Shown: piece after piece, positions 33,439 through 46,030 of the stretch
Position numbering within the stretch: position 1 is the first letter of the stretch
Layout: each line of letters opens with the position of its first letter
DNA from: Isoetes taiwanensis
Taxonomy: Eukaryota; Streptophyta; Lycopodiopsida; Isoetales; Isoetaceae
Assembly: GCA_021234155.1 (NCBI GenBank)
Contig: JAJEKV010000020.1
Span: 508,938-572,937 of the forward strand
Reading direction: 5' to 3'
Length of the DNA: 64,000 bases
Notes under the pieces: generated by a model
Told to the model about the DNA's origin: nothing
The model's input: only the letters and a program-made list of their open reading frames with translations
Database searches by the model: none
Made by a program: the position numbers and the translations under genes

Positions 33439-36400
33439 GAATTTATGCCAGAAGGGAGGAGTCTACTTCTTAAATCTGTGTAACATTATGTAGCACCACA
33501 CCAAATGGGACAACTCCAAGGATTTACCTTGGTTTGTTGAATGGTTATACTAACACAAAGTAACGATCAAAAATTAGTAGACAATATTACTTACTTATAG
33601 ATGTTGATTCGATAGTACGAGGAGTATCTGTACTAGAAACTTCACAAATTCATTTGTTTGCATCATTAACCCTAAAGGTAACAAACATTAGTACCTAGAA
33701 AGTGACAATTTTATTCAAAGACGAAAGCAGCAGATATGTGATGCACGGACCTCAAGGAATGGCCCTCAAAGGAAAGAGATATTATTTCTTTGAGAAGCCC
33801 TTATGAACAACAAGTGCATCTCCTCCACAACCGGTTTTGCAAGAACATTCAAATGGTATGTGATTGTTCTTTTGCGTGATATAGCCAAGATCCGCCAAAA
33901 CATTTCATGACATATTTAACAAGAAAAGGTTGATCAACTTTTCTAAAAAACGTGCTCTAAATTATTGGAGTAAGAAAGGTAACCCAAACCAACCGTTGAT
34001 ACATTTTATTGGCACAATATTGTCGCCATATTTGGTTCCCCTCGACACTTTGAAAAGAGATAAATGAAGATTCTTTATAATAGACTTCAAGAGCAATTCA
34101 AAACCTACGTCCGGGTTTGAAGTAACAAAGAAGATAAGAAAGTGTACCAATATCATCAACCACCCCTGCAAGATATTTCCAGGGACAAACGTCTCCACCA
34201 TATCTAGTGCCTGCTTTAATGTTATGAGAAGTTAGAGAATGCAGCCAGTTATACTTCAAGGAAAATAAGATATAAGCCTCAAGCTTAGAGCCACATTTAT
34301 GCCCCACAAACAAGCCGTAATGTCGTCAAAAATGTGCCTACCTAATACATCTAACAAATATAAAAGATAACCTGTGAAATAAAAGGATTATTATATGCCC
34401 TTGTCTCATGCGAAGTTAAGATAAACATATGATTCCTAGCCAATGAAGCATAATGTGCCAAAACAATATACTATTTCATAAAAGGCGCATTCATCCTCCT
34501 CCAAATAATAGCCCAAGCAACTCACGGCCATGTAGGTAGATCAGGTTTATTTAAGTTTAAAAAGACCTGTTTTTCTTGAAGAAACGAGAGGGTAAACTAT
34601 CCCATGGGGCCAATCAAATATCATTTTGTCAAAGTGGTGACTTTTTGCAAGCCGTTGCTGCCATAGAAATATGGATGGATCAACCTTAGAATGACAAACA
34701 TAAGCTTTAATGATTACATGCTAAAATGAACGAAGATAAAAGGTACTCACATAGGTGATCCTAAGCTTTGCGAAAGCGTAACAAATAGATGATCAAGCAA
34801 CTCCTTAATCTATTGCTTCCAATCAATGTAAAATATTGCAACGCCCATCATCATTGCTATAAGAATGACACTGCTTGCACATAGACAACATAAAGGGTCA
34901 TCTTATCATATACTACAATCATGAGATATTACACATCCATAATCTACTGCACTCATCATTGCATGAAGATCATAAAAAGAATAAACATAAAGTTCGAGAT
35001 TCTTACATTTGATAAGACAACGATGTAAAAAGTTTCAAAGTTGCCAATGTCTTAGGTGGTGAATAAATTGCTCACTTGGTTAAAAGTTTATAATTTGAAG
35101 GAGTACAACTCTTATTTTCAACCACCTACAAACATAAATCCATATTAGATCATATGAATACAAAAGTAAAAGAGATATCCGGTTTGCTACCGTAATAGTT
35201 CGAGGCATCTCTTTATGACCTATTTTGTAAACCTATTCAATGGCATGGTTGTATGAGGCAAGAATCTATTCACACTGTTCTCAATAGGGGGAACAAAGGT
35301 CTCCTGGGCCTAGGTTTGCCATATCCAAAGTGCTAACCTGATCTTCTTAGAATAATAAATCACAGCTTACCATTTTTTCGCCGAACCGCATCACAAGCGT
35401 TTAAACAATCCACTGGATTTAAAGCTTGGACTTAAATAATCTTTATCCCCGCCGAATCATGTTAAGACAGAGCATTTGCACGCTTTTAGCATCTAGCTTA
35501 TATGCATACCATAGCTAGCAACAAGCGGTGCTCCAACGTCTTAATAGTCATGGCAAAACCCTTAGCGTGCCCCCACCATCGGCCGGTGCTCCCAACAGAT
35601 CCGAACTAATATTAAAGCCACTATTACCTAATCAAAAGCAACCCAGTACGGATAAATAATCCAACTAAATATCTCGTGTCATTGAAAATCTGAACATGAC
35701 AGGATGTTGCTTCTCATGCAAGAAAGCCCAAAAATATTATCAAAAATTTACCTTTGAATGCAGAGGCATGTGCTATAGCCAGATAGGTACGGCAAAGATC
35801 CGGCATTGTGCCCTTTGTGTAGCCGATTGCCTTCAATCCTTGCCCAGCCAGATCCTGGCTTCAGATCAGGCCGCCATCAGCAGGTCTGGACTATTTTAGC
35901 GCATAGACCCTCTTTTGGGATCGATTGACCTATTTACTATTTAGCAGGTGCACGACCATTGGTGCCACATGTTATTCCAAGTCACTATTTTTTCAAATCG
36001 GCAAGGCCCAAAGATCTCCAATTACCAAGACAAAGGTCATAGCCAAAACCTATACATTTCATTATCTTTTATTGTATTCTCGTCTATAAGGTCATTGATC
36101 TTTTCTATGTTAATCCCCCTGTGATATGGCCCATGACATCCAAGCTGCAATTTTCCTGGAAGATTAATAACCTCTGTAATTTTCTTGGAAGATTAATAAC
36201 CTTCTGGAAAACTTCTTGAGGAAAAGTCATAAAAGGGAATTTCGATTCCCCGCTCGGTTAATGGGAACCTCAAAACCGGTAATTTTCTGAAACTTCTAGT
36301 GAAACTTCACTATGACAATTGTCAATGCATTTCTAAGGCATAGAATTCTAACCTTCACAATTAGAGCATTTTTCTTTTACATAGATTATTCCATCATTTT

Positions 36401-37490
36401 TCAACCTAGTCAAACTACATCAAGTATTTGTGTTGCCACAATGGCACGGATGTAAATTTCCAATGCTTTTCAAAGGCATAGAATGGAAGCCTTGACATTG
36501 GAGCACATGTCATTACCAGAATATTAAAGTAAATTAAATGGGGAGCTTCTTCCTATTCTAGGCCATGAGGGAACAACCCTCAGGCTTCCGACTTATTAAA
36601 CTTTCTAACTTTTATTATTGGCCGTGAAAATTTTAAAGGTCTAATTATACACCAAATTTATTTTCGTTGCTACACTTGCACTAAATACTATCAAATTATA
36701 AGGGTTAAATTATAAGTTTCCCACCGCTATAAGTTCCGGTTTGGGAGCTTCCCACCATTCTAGGCCATGAAAGGAACAACTTCTTGGCCATGGGTCTAAG
36801 AATGGGGCATGATTGATGCCTTAATATCCATGCGGGCCATATGATGAACATTCTTTGACGAAAAAAAATATATATACCCATAATATTGACATGTAAATAA
36901 ACTTAATGAAGTGGTCTTTGTGATGCTTCATAGAACCTTTGTTTCCTCATTGCATGAGTACCAATATTTGCAATAAGGACTAATGCACCTCAAACCTCCA
37001 AAAATTCACAACATATAAAGCTAAATAAATGAAATAACTGAATCGCATACCTTCGTTTTCATGTCCAAGTCACTTAGTTGAAAGGCAATATAGCAATGTT
37101 GACCCGCTTGGCAATCTTCCACGTGGCAAACTTAGTGCATCACACTTTGGTGTGAAGTTCAATTCGAGTTTTTTTGAAGGTCGATAAATATGGCCATGCA
37201 AGCCCTTGATTGCCATTATAATTATATGGCATGACTTATGCTTAATTAATTCTCCTTTCAAAGACAAGACAACATTGTACAATTTAGCTCGTCTAACTAT
37301 TCGACTGTTTGATATAGATTGTAAAACGTTTCATATCTACATGCATATGAGCATTCCTTGTTCCTTTAGTATATATGAAGTCATGCAACTCCTAGAAATA
37401 AGTGTGGAAAACTGTAATGTTGACCTAAAGCTAACAAATGCCATGTCGATATTCGGCGAATATTTTGATGATTATACTTGACGTAAAAGA
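33439..37490. other. CACTA interior, no gene recognised
   Basis: About 4 kb of A/T-rich DNA with only short frames on both strands. No transposase, host gene fragment or RNA gene was recognised. It is the internal part of the non-autonomous CACTA element. Confidence 0.45.
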
Positions 37491-37494
37491 ATCA

Positions 37495-37760
37495 TCGGAA
37501 CAATCGTCGAACATTCATCAATTTTCGCCATATTAATCGTCGAATTATTCATCACATTCTTCGCCGGACTTTTGCGTCGATATAATCGTCGGGGCTATTA
37601 CTGTCCATTTTTCGTCGATTTTGCGTCCACAATTTTCGTCGGAGGGTTTTACGTCGGATTTTTCGTCATTTTTACATGATTTTTTTCGGAAAAAATATCG
37701 TCAGGATTTTTCATCCGAATTTTAAGTCAACAATTTTCGTCAATTTTTTCGTCGGTCACG
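37495..37760 (-). repeat. CACTA right subterminal repeat array
   Basis: Repeated CGTCG, CGTCGGA and TTTTCGTC motifs, plus some CGTCA, at short spacing near the right terminus. The core differs from the left array (CGTCGG against CGTCAG), as if the two ends have diverged. Confidence 0.75.
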
Positions 37761-37840
37761 TAAAGTTCGCCGACGCCACCGAAAAACCATAAAAAATTTG
37801 GCGCATTTTCGACATTGTGAGCATGCATTCTCTTGTAGTG

Positions 37841-38990
37841 TAAGAGCCTTTGTTGTATGGCCATCCGCTTTTCTCATCCTAGGGGGTTGCGGGCTTGGGA
37901 TCATAATGCGTGTGCTCTTCCGGCTAGATTATGCCTCGGTTTATCACCACTCTTCTTCTTTCTTGTGGGTTTCCTACCCTAAAGACTTGCCCTTGGTCGC
38001 CACAGGTGCATGCTTTCGGACGCCGCCCGCTGAAGGCAAGTCGTGCTCACCTTGAGGATTCTTTGGGGTGGCCGGCTAACTTCATGGGAATCTTTTGAGC
38101 TCGCGCTTTGAGGGGCGCTGGACCCGCTATCCGGGAAAAAGTGGCGGGAGTATTCCGCTATATATACCTATACTCCCTCGGGATGATGTGGTGGTGCGCG
38201 TTTGGAAGGTTCATCCGGATGTTGTGTCTTCTTGTTTTGTGCGGTCTTGTTACCGGTCTCTTTGCGATTCATGACATGCTTTGCCCCTTCTGCAAGTGGT
38301 CTCTCGCAGCCTTCGGGTTCTCGATGGCGCCGGTTTGGACGTGGACATGGAGCTCCACTCCCCCAAAGGTTAGGTGCTTCGGTATACGTGGTGCAATGGT
38401 GCCGTATGCGGGGGGAATGCCCTTGTGAGTCGATTTAGGCCGGGTGTGAGCCCCTCTCCCTTTGTTGTGGCCTTCATCTTGAGGCCCCATGGAGCATTGT
38501 CGGTTTTATGCCCTCATTTGCTCATTGCACTTTGGATTGGGTTAGGGCTCTGTTTGAATGAGATTGACTAGCCCGGTGATTCTTTCTGCTTCATGTGTAT
38601 CATATTGCTTAGGCGCTCTTGCGACGACAAGCCTTGCATCCGCGGCATGGCTTGGTTGGTGTGGGTGATTTGGAAGCGGCGGCGGTTGTGGATCTTTAGG
38701 AGATTCGGCTGAGCTGCGGCTCTCGATTCCTTGACTCGGTACAAGCAAAGCTTTACGGTGTTCGGGGATTAGTAGAGCGGAAGTTTGCCATTTGCGGGGA
38801 CTTCTTGGGTGTTGTAGATGGTGATGGTCGGGTTTATGCAGCAGTGGGAGTTGCATTTTTCGGTGTTTGTTGTGGAGTGTCGGGTATCACGTCTCTTTGG
38901 GGCGATTGGCAGTTCTCCTTCCTCCTCACTTGCTTTGTAACATTACCATTCTTTTAATATATTGATGACACAGTTCTTCAAAAAAAAAAA
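37841..38990 (+). pseudogene. 3' part of the interrupted L1-type LINE
   Basis: Sequence resumes after the CACTA right end. Short frames such as VSYPKDLPLVATGACFRTPP and a WKVHPDVVSS segment fall where the zinc-binding region downstream of plant L1 reverse transcriptase is expected, but the frame is broken. It ends in TTCTTC plus 12 A, then the right target-site duplication. The final stretch is 3' UTR. Confidence 0.6.
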
Positions 38991-39004
38991 AACCTTGTGT
39001 TCAT
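38991..39004 (+). repeat. Target-site duplication of the nested LINE, right copy
   Basis: AACCTTGTGTTCAT follows the poly(A) tract and matches the left copy exactly. Confidence 0.9.
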
Positions 39005-39356
39005 ACCATTCACGGGGCTCGATAAACAAAAAGAAAACAATATGAAAACACACTCTCAAGTCATCTGGAGGGCAACCCCTTATCGCATCACCTTGTTTCT
39101 ACCCCCCGACAACACACCCACCACGCGAAACAAGGGTCATCTCATAGACCTGTTGGCCTCAAGTTCTTACATAAAAGAATGTTCTCTTCTTCTTCTTCTC
39201 AACCTGACAAACAAGAAGAGAATATTCCGCAGAATGTACCCACATTAGAGCAAGATCTAAGCAATGTCTAAACCTACTGTTTGTGGGAGGGCAAACGATT
39301 GATAAAGGTCCGGCGTGACCTATTTAGAACTCCGGCGCTACACTGCGATTTCCAAC
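39005..39356 (+). promoter_or_regulatory. Remaining proximal promoter and 5' leader of the proteasome gene
   Basis: Only about 350 bp separate the LINE end from the start codon, so this must hold the leader and any core promoter unless the insertion supplies them. I see no unambiguous TATA box. A CTTCTTCTTCTTCTC pyrimidine tract near 39.19 kb is the sort of element often found near plant transcription starts. Confidence 0.35.
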
Positions 39357-42129
39357 ATGGGTCTCGATCTCAGTGGGTTGGAGCCATCAACTTTGCATAA
39401 TTTCTCTGATAGCACGATGTTTCCAGAAGTATTCCAGGCACCAAATTTTCAGCTCCCACCGGTTCAAGATGTAGGTTTTTTTCTCCTTTCAGTTATCATT
39501 CAAGGGATGTGATTGTGGCCCCTCTTTATATTTCTGTAAGGAAATTAGACGAGATTATTGTCCAATTGTCGTTCTTGGACCAGTGAAAACTTAGAGCGGA
39601 AGAAAACATGCCTTGCCAGTGTAGAGGAAGAGTAAGGCTATTGACATTTTTGAATGGATCCAGATAGATGGCTTTGAGAAAGCTGCGGTGGAAATGGTGA
39701 AGCCTGTCCATGGTACGACGACACTGGCTTTTATCTTCAAGGAAGGCATCATTGTGGCTGCTGATTCTCGAGCAAGCATGGGACAATACATATGTAAGTT
39801 TCTCTTTTACTGATCTTCTCATGGGTTGTGCAAATGATAGTCTTTACATGGTTGGTGTCAGAATGGGTTTAACAGTGTCAATTAATATCAATAAGTATCA
39901 ATTTAATATGTAGGTAAGATAAGCATCGATATGGTAAACACTATGCCAAATTTCTCTTTTACTGGTCTTCTTACGGGTTATGCAAATGATAGTCTTTACA
40001 TGTGTTGGTGTCGGAATGGTTCAACAGTAGCTTGCTAGGTTTATAAGTATCAATAAGTATTTAGGTAAGATAAGCATGGAATTGTTAAACACTATGCATT
40101 ACGTTAGCATCATAGTCCCTTCTTTCCATTTAGCACGATTTATCGTGTCATAATTACATAGACATAGCTCCTTCAATATATACTGTCTTGCATATTTTAA
40201 GCTAAGACTTCATCCGCATCTGAAAGCAACCTTGATACAATGTTTCAATATGTGAATGCCATCAATTTAATTACCCAGCTAGAAACCACGTTTGATTATC
40301 ATAAATGGGCTACTGCAGATTAACTAGCCACTCACTCTGCTACCAGCAGATTGTCAATGTTCATTTTTTAAATTACTGCAGCTATCTTCCTCTACAAATA
40401 TGTTAGTGCCCATAAGGGCATGCTACCATTGTACGAAAGAGAAGGGTGAACGGAAGTATCATTAAACCCGGTCACTTTATTATTTGTTTAGCAGAGCTTT
40501 TCTCTCAGCTTGCCATGATAGAATGAGCCTTTTTGAATTACAATGCAGCCAGAAGCGATATACAGGGATATGCTTGTTCTTCCAATTTTCATGCCATCCA
40601 ACTCAATTTTCCATTTCTGAACTTATTCCAAATTACTGAATTTTTGCTGTATAGCTGAGCAAACCCTTCATGCCAGGGGATCACCTTCTAGAAGAAATGT
40701 CAGTCTAATTTAGGGTACAAGCACCGAGAATATTATCGTGGAATTGTTGTTCCATTTTTCATTTTGGGATCTGCAAGAAACATTGATATCCATTGAGGAA
40801 AAACAGATAAAGGCAAATCCTGCACATTTGCTTTCTTTCCTGTCAATGTTTTATTGTATCAGGATGCACTTATTTGGTTGCGAAAAGAAGCAGAAACAAA
40901 AACATGATAATTAAATGGCTTAAGTTTTCAGAATTTTTTGCATTGCATTAACAAAAGCAACCTAGGAGGAAGAAAGTCACCTTTCAAAAGGGGACACTTC
41001 AAACATGTTATGTAGATTATTAACTGGAAAATGAATCAGACACATAATTGATTTCCCATATTTTTATCCAGAGATGCTTATGGTAGGTTTGGAGGAGGTT
41101 TCAATATCTTTTAGGAACAACTTACAAATGGGGTGTTAAGAAAGGGTCTAAATATAGAAGGAAACATGTGTTTAGTTGATGATGATTTGTGGATTTGCAA
41201 ATGCAGCATCACAGTCAGTGAAGAAGATCCTTGAAATTAATCCATATTTGTTGGGTACAATGGCTGGAGGAGCTGCTGATTGTCAATTTTGGCAAAGAAA
41301 TCTTGGTACCAGGGTAATATTGTTGAGTCTCTTGGTTTTTTTTCTCACATGTTCCAAATGACGGGATGGTGGACAACATCTCTCCATTAGAGCATGCTCC
41401 ATGTTTAATAGTAACATTGCTTTGACAGTGTCGACTGCACGAGCTTGCTAACAAAAGAAGAATCTCTGTTGCTGGTGCATCAAAGCTTCTTGCAAATACC
41501 CTGTATTCTTATCGTGGCATGGGATTGTCGATGGGAACTATGATTGCAGGGTGGGATGAAACGGTGTGGATCTCTGCAGAAGTGTATTTCTGCAACTATT
41601 ATGTGGAAAGATTGTGTACTAATTTTTATAATCATTTAACTTGCTGGGACAGGGCCCTGGTCTCTTTTATGTTGATAGTGAGGGAGGGCGGATCAAAGGA
41701 AGATGCTTCTCTGTTGGCTCTGGCTCTCCATATGCATATGGGATTCTTGACAGTGGGTGAGGGCTATTAGTACCCTTTCTTCATTTGTGAGAGCCCGTTC
41801 TGACATCCAGGATTTACAGTTACCGGGAAGATATGACTGTAGAAGAAGCTGCAGAGCTTGGGCGCAGGGCAATCTATCATGCGACATTCCGTGATGGTGC
41901 CAGTGGTGGTGTTACTAGTGGTAAGTCTCTCATTCTCATTCCATTCCATAATATTCATAATTTATTTCATGAATATAATTCTACCTATCAGCTAACTTAT
42001 TATTCCACAGTTTATTATATTGGACCACAGGGCTGGAAGAAGTTAAGTGGGGATGATGTAAGTGAACTCCATTACAAATATTATCCTGTTCCAGAGGAAC
42101 CAGCAGAACATGAAATGGCAGAGGCATGA
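39357..42129 (+). CDS. PBE: 20S proteasome subunit beta type-5, seven exons
   Basis: Encodes the chymotrypsin-like catalytic subunit of the 20S proteasome. Exons: 39357-39470, 39664-39793, 41207-41313, 41429-41563, 41653-41756, 41820-41920, 42011-42129; all joins keep frame with GT-AG introns and give 269 residues, the usual length for plant beta-5. The propeptide ends at VKPVHG; the mature enzyme begins [11 protein letters not shown] with the catalytic Thr1. Asp17 ([10 protein letters not shown]), Lys33 ([13 protein letters not shown]) and Met45 ([15 protein letters not shown]) are all present. Later signatures include [40 protein letters not shown] and [12 protein letters not shown]. The acceptor chosen for exon 6 is the second AG (after GATTTACAG); the first would give a stop. 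The start follows the Arabidopsis pattern, with a Leu-Asp-Ser/Thr-Gly-Leu-Glu-type N terminus. Intron 2 is long (1.4 kb) with an internal duplication; intron 5 is only 63 bp. It appears intact. Confidence 0.95.
39799..40097 (+). repeat. Tandem duplication inside PBE intron 2
   Basis: Two units of about 150 bp share TTTCTCTTTTACTG, GCAAATGATAGTCTTTACAT and GGTAAGATAAGCAT in order. The first begins just after the splice donor. Divergence of roughly 10-15 percent by eye makes it an old duplication. Confidence 0.8.
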
Positions 42130-42737
42130 ACGCATTGGAGATACTTTGCTTGGAAAGATACATCATGCAAGCTATTAGAGGAAGGAGGTGCTTCTGGATG
42201 TGTTGATTCTAAGTAGAAAATGACATTTTTATTTTAGGGGTTGCCAAAAATTGAAACAAGCATCGAGTTTGTGTAAGAAGCATTTAAGCATGTTTTCAAG
42301 CATGCACGCGAGCAAGGAAATGGATAAGCTATTTCTTTGAGTCTTATTGGCTCATTGTTACATGTTCTTCCCCACGTGCAATTACATGTAGTTACTGCAT
42401 TTTGTAGTTATGGTTATACCAATGTTTGCTACAGTGACTCTCAGTAATGCCTTCTTATCAGTGGATGGCTCGTGGAGTGATTTCTAGCTGGCTGGATCTG
42501 CCATTAATTATTGATAAAATGCAATTCAAAATCGCTGGGGTTGCTCTGAGCCTCATTTGTGTGCGCTGGATCTTATTTGTGTGCGCTGAATCTTCAGTTG
42601 TGCTGCCTAGCCCAGTACCCTTGATGGTCTTAGCAGGAAAATCGTTATGACGTAGCAATATCTCTTGAAACCAGGTTTTAATTGAATTTTGTGCCAACAT
42701 TTGAAAAGGCATTGACAAGTTTGAAGGCTTCTAGCAC
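42130..42737 (+). other. PBE 3' flank
   Basis: Probable 3' UTR, then non-coding sequence. No second gene is recognised before the copia fragment. Confidence 0.45.
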
Positions 42738-43010
42738 ACTCTGATACAGCCTTGGTGGGCGCTCTATTTATGATATAAACTGCAGTAATTTCTTTTGCCA
42801 AGAATCTGTGGTCAATGCCTTTAGAGAAGATCATAGATCTAGCACTTTGGAGCAAAGTGAGTTCCTTATTTGTTTTGACTATACCATTTTGCTGGTTGTT
42901 CCTATGCTAATGAATCATGCTTAATTCTATGCTCTGACAGAAAAGCAATAAGGTCTAAACTTGCCTCCTTGATCCAATTTAATAGCTTTCTGTTTTTGAT
43001 CAATGGAGGT
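42738..43010 (-). pseudogene. Copia integrase fragment
   Basis: On the minus strand SEHRIKHDSLA is followed after a stop by QPAKWYSQNK in one frame. NQQNGIVKTNKELTLLQSAR, then KGIDHRFLAKEITAVYIINR and APTKAV, continue in another. This is the 'QQNGVVERKNRT..E.AR' to 'TAVYliNR.PTkA' stretch of copia integrase, with the catalytic Glu of VERKN replaced. It is an isolated fragment in the orientation opposite to the copia element at 48-52 kb. Confidence 0.75.
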
Positions 43011-43294
43011 TTCCTGTGAGGACGTCCATTGATTAAAGTATGAGTAGGCATCTCATTTGAACTACTAAGAACACCCGCTTCTTTTGGAATCACCAATAAT
43101 GACTACAAAATATGGAGATCCTCCTATCGATTTTACTCGTTCAGGCATCATACATACATGTGCACTATGTCAAGGGTTGCTGGACACTATGTCAAGGGTT
43201 CTTTGGATCTAGCTGTTTTGACTTTCTTGCAAGGTTTTTCTATATAACTTAACTAGGACACGCCTTCATAAATGCTTGCGAGGTGCTTTAATTT

Positions 43295-45343
43295 TGTGAC
43301 GAGCTCGCTTGGTTGACCCTCCGCAACTTCGGGATCTTGTCAAAACTTGCATAAAACTCTTACTAGGTTTGTGTGGCAAACAGTTGAGTATGGTGAAGAA
43401 TTGAATCTTCCTTGACAATTGAACTTTCATTCTTCATATTCAATGGACAAATTCTATAAACTCAATATCCATCAAGTACAATGTGAATTCACTACACAAT
43501 ACAATAAAATCGTGATTTTGCTTTCGGAATCTTCTAAGCCCCGACCATGCTCCCAAGCTCCATATCTATGCTTGCTTGCTACTTCACTTTGCACATGCAT
43601 TCACTCAGGTTAGTCCTCGTGACTAAGTGGGGATCCACCGGCTGCCACTTTGCATGCATGGGAATACTCTGGAAATCTTGGATAAGCACAAACACAGACC
43701 CGGAAAATTCTACGTGGAGTACAACGCTATCACAATGACAACATAATCCAAGGAAATACCAAACAGAACATTAGAAGCAAACAACATAGTCAAAATACCA
43801 AACCATCATGACACATAGCTCCGGGACAATGGGAAGCTCGGCCCGACCTACATGCAAATACACATTAGCGAGAGAAATGCCCGGCCGAATCACATTTCGA
43901 GCCCGTTATGAGTTGGTGGGGTAAACCTCGTATCGCATACCCTTCCCAACGTCCTGGCGCTGGAGGACCTCTTACCATGGAGTTCACAAGAGTTGATCGA
44001 CGAGCAATCCCGCCGGAGAACTAACGCCCGGTGTCCGCAGAGCACAAGAATACCATAGAGAATCACGCATGAACATGAGCATGCCGGAGCAACCTAGGCC
44101 ACCTAACCTAGAAGTCCGGCCCGGAGGTTTCAATAGACATCAAATACCAAGACAACGAAGGACAATGCAAGACCAAGACATGTGAAGTTCATTAGAATGT
44201 TTACTATCATGTGCCTAGATTATATTGTTGCTGATGTTATCTATACAACCCGGCCCAAGTTGAAGTAGCTAGGTTCTTGATGAAGATAATGATCGCAATC
44301 CAACACGCCGAGGAAGCCATAAGCCTAACTGTCCTTGATGTAGCTCCAATAACTATGTATCGCATTCTTGATCAAGGAAAGATACTAACATCTTCTATAC
44401 TTGCAAAACTTACCTCAAAATCATCCTCCCATGAGGAATACAACGTTCCATAATGTTTATACTTGAATCCATTAGCTATGATGCTCTTCATAAAATACAA
44501 TGCAACGACTTGAAAACTTATAGTTATGCACTCAGACTAGCAGTACTTCATGCTATAACCACATTCAGAGAATCCCCCAAGCTTCACATGGCTCTCCTTG
44601 TACTAATGTGGACCCGTCTCAATCTCAATAATCCTTAAGGTCAGATGACCGCTTATTCCTATTCAAGATCCACATGCGAACTTGATGCTTGAAATCCTTG
44701 ATGCCGAGGGGTCGGGTTGGCGCTCTCGTCCTCTTTGGGCTACTTTTCAGCATTAGCTCCATCTCCATGAGCTAAGAAAGATACTTTATCCCAATCCTTA
44801 GAATTTTACCATAGTTAGACAATTATCAAACAATGCATATTCTTACTATTATGATTATTCTGCTCAGCTCTTCATGCTCCGATCTCCTCTGCTGCTAAGC
44901 TCAAATGCAACCCAATTCCATCTATGAGGACTTAGCTTCATATTAGGATATGCAAATAAATTGAAAAAGGCAGCAAATACAAGACCAACAAAATAAAGCA
45001 CAAAACCAAAATGACAAAAACATATGAACACAAAATGGCATTGGAGAGCTCGGAGCCGACCAGATTTAATCTAATTCTGCCTTTTTTAAAGTTTCCATGC
45101 TGAATCGGTGCTCTTCATGTACTATTCAGCCATTCTTGCCTTAAAATCAGCCTTACAGGGATGTTTGCAATCGTTGATTATCTTCTCTAGCCTTATGAGT
45201 CTCCAACGAATTCATAATCTATCATATTTGCATGCAAAAATCATGTGCAGACTAATCATGGCAGCTCATAGCACACCTCAATTGATCAAAAGCAAAACCC
45301 CACCTGAGAATTTCTTCGCGGATAGACCTCTGGACCCCTTGCA
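43295..45343 (-). repeat. 3' LTR of the non-autonomous element
   Basis: About 2049 bp, near-identical to the right LTR in A/T-rich stretches. Starts TGTGACGAGCT and ends CCCCTTGCA on the + strand. Open frames inside also occur in the other LTR and show no domain. Confidence 0.85.
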
Positions 45344-46017
45344 ATTGATTGCGCCTCCAAAGATCGTCTTCTAACTCCAAGAATCAAACAGCAGAAGAAC
45401 ATACATAGTGCAGTCAATTCTGACCCAGCATCACAATTTCTGTCATAACGTTCTCATACAGATGAGTTTCGGCCTGATCAGATCCATTCCGGAAAGCTAA
45501 CTTAATGATCTTTCCAGCAAAAAAAAATCATCTAAAAGGATCTCGGGTCGCGAGATATGATGCTTCAAAAATCGGGTTCTAAAACTGCCCGGAATTGCTC
45601 CCTGCCTTCATGCTCTGCAACAATACTTTCTCCAAAGAGACAAAACCCTGGTCTCATGCTGTATACATGTCATGAATATGTATATACATACATAAATATG
45701 TATATTGACCCATTAGGTGGCCAGGATCAATTCTGATCTCCTTCTAAAATTTAACCCATGTCCTCATGGGTCGATCATTGATTTGGTGAAGCAATTCTCC
45801 GAAGAACTTATAAAATCGATATGCAATGCCAACTTATTCACTAATTCATACCTCAACGTCATCGAATTGTTCTCATTGCTTATATGGAGACTTCTCTCTT
45901 GAATACTTCTATAGTAACCACAAAGCCTCTAAATACTACTCCTCCTCTTGAGGGGATAGCACTTCTAAATCTCTCTCAATCCACGATCATAATGTCAACA
46001 TCCAAAGATCCAACATT
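45344..46017 (-). other. Internal region of the non-autonomous LTR element
   Basis: Less than 0.7 kb, with no coding frame resembling gag or pol. The minus strand just before the 3' LTR reads TTTGGAGGCGCAATCAAT, a possible but poor polypurine tract. Confidence 0.6.
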
Positions 46018-46028
46018 GCTCGATACCA
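46018..46028 (-). promoter_or_regulatory. Primer-binding site, initiator tRNA-Met type, one base short
   Basis: Reads TGGTATCGAGC on the minus strand, two bases inside the 5' LTR. The canonical plant site is TGGTATCAGAGC; the deleted A lies in the middle. It may be a true mutation or a consensus error. Confidence 0.7.
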
Positions 46029-46030
46029 AT

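Larger units (their letters stand above)
26715..37840. mobile_element. CACTA (En/Spm-like) DNA transposon, non-autonomous
   Basis: The left end is CACTACAACAGAA and the right end is the reverse complement of CACTACAAGAGAA, a 13-bp terminal inverted repeat with one mismatch. Next to each end lies an array of short subterminal repeats (CGTCAGA, or CGTCGGA/CGTCGATT), which bind transposase in this superfamily. Element length is 11.1 kb, of which 5.7 kb is an inserted gypsy element. No TNPD/TNPA-like coding sequence was seen. The expected 3-bp target duplication is not evident: CTG on the left and TAA on the right. Confidence 0.8.
26009..38990 (+). mobile_element. 5'-truncated LINE, interrupted by a CACTA element
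   Basis: It starts directly after the left 14-bp duplication, inside the reverse transcriptase region, and ends in a tract of 12 A residues before the right duplication. Without the inserted CACTA it is about 1.86 kb. It is L1-like, unlike the minus-strand LINE at 16-21 kb. The matching duplications show one insertion event, with later insertions carried inside. Confidence 0.85.
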
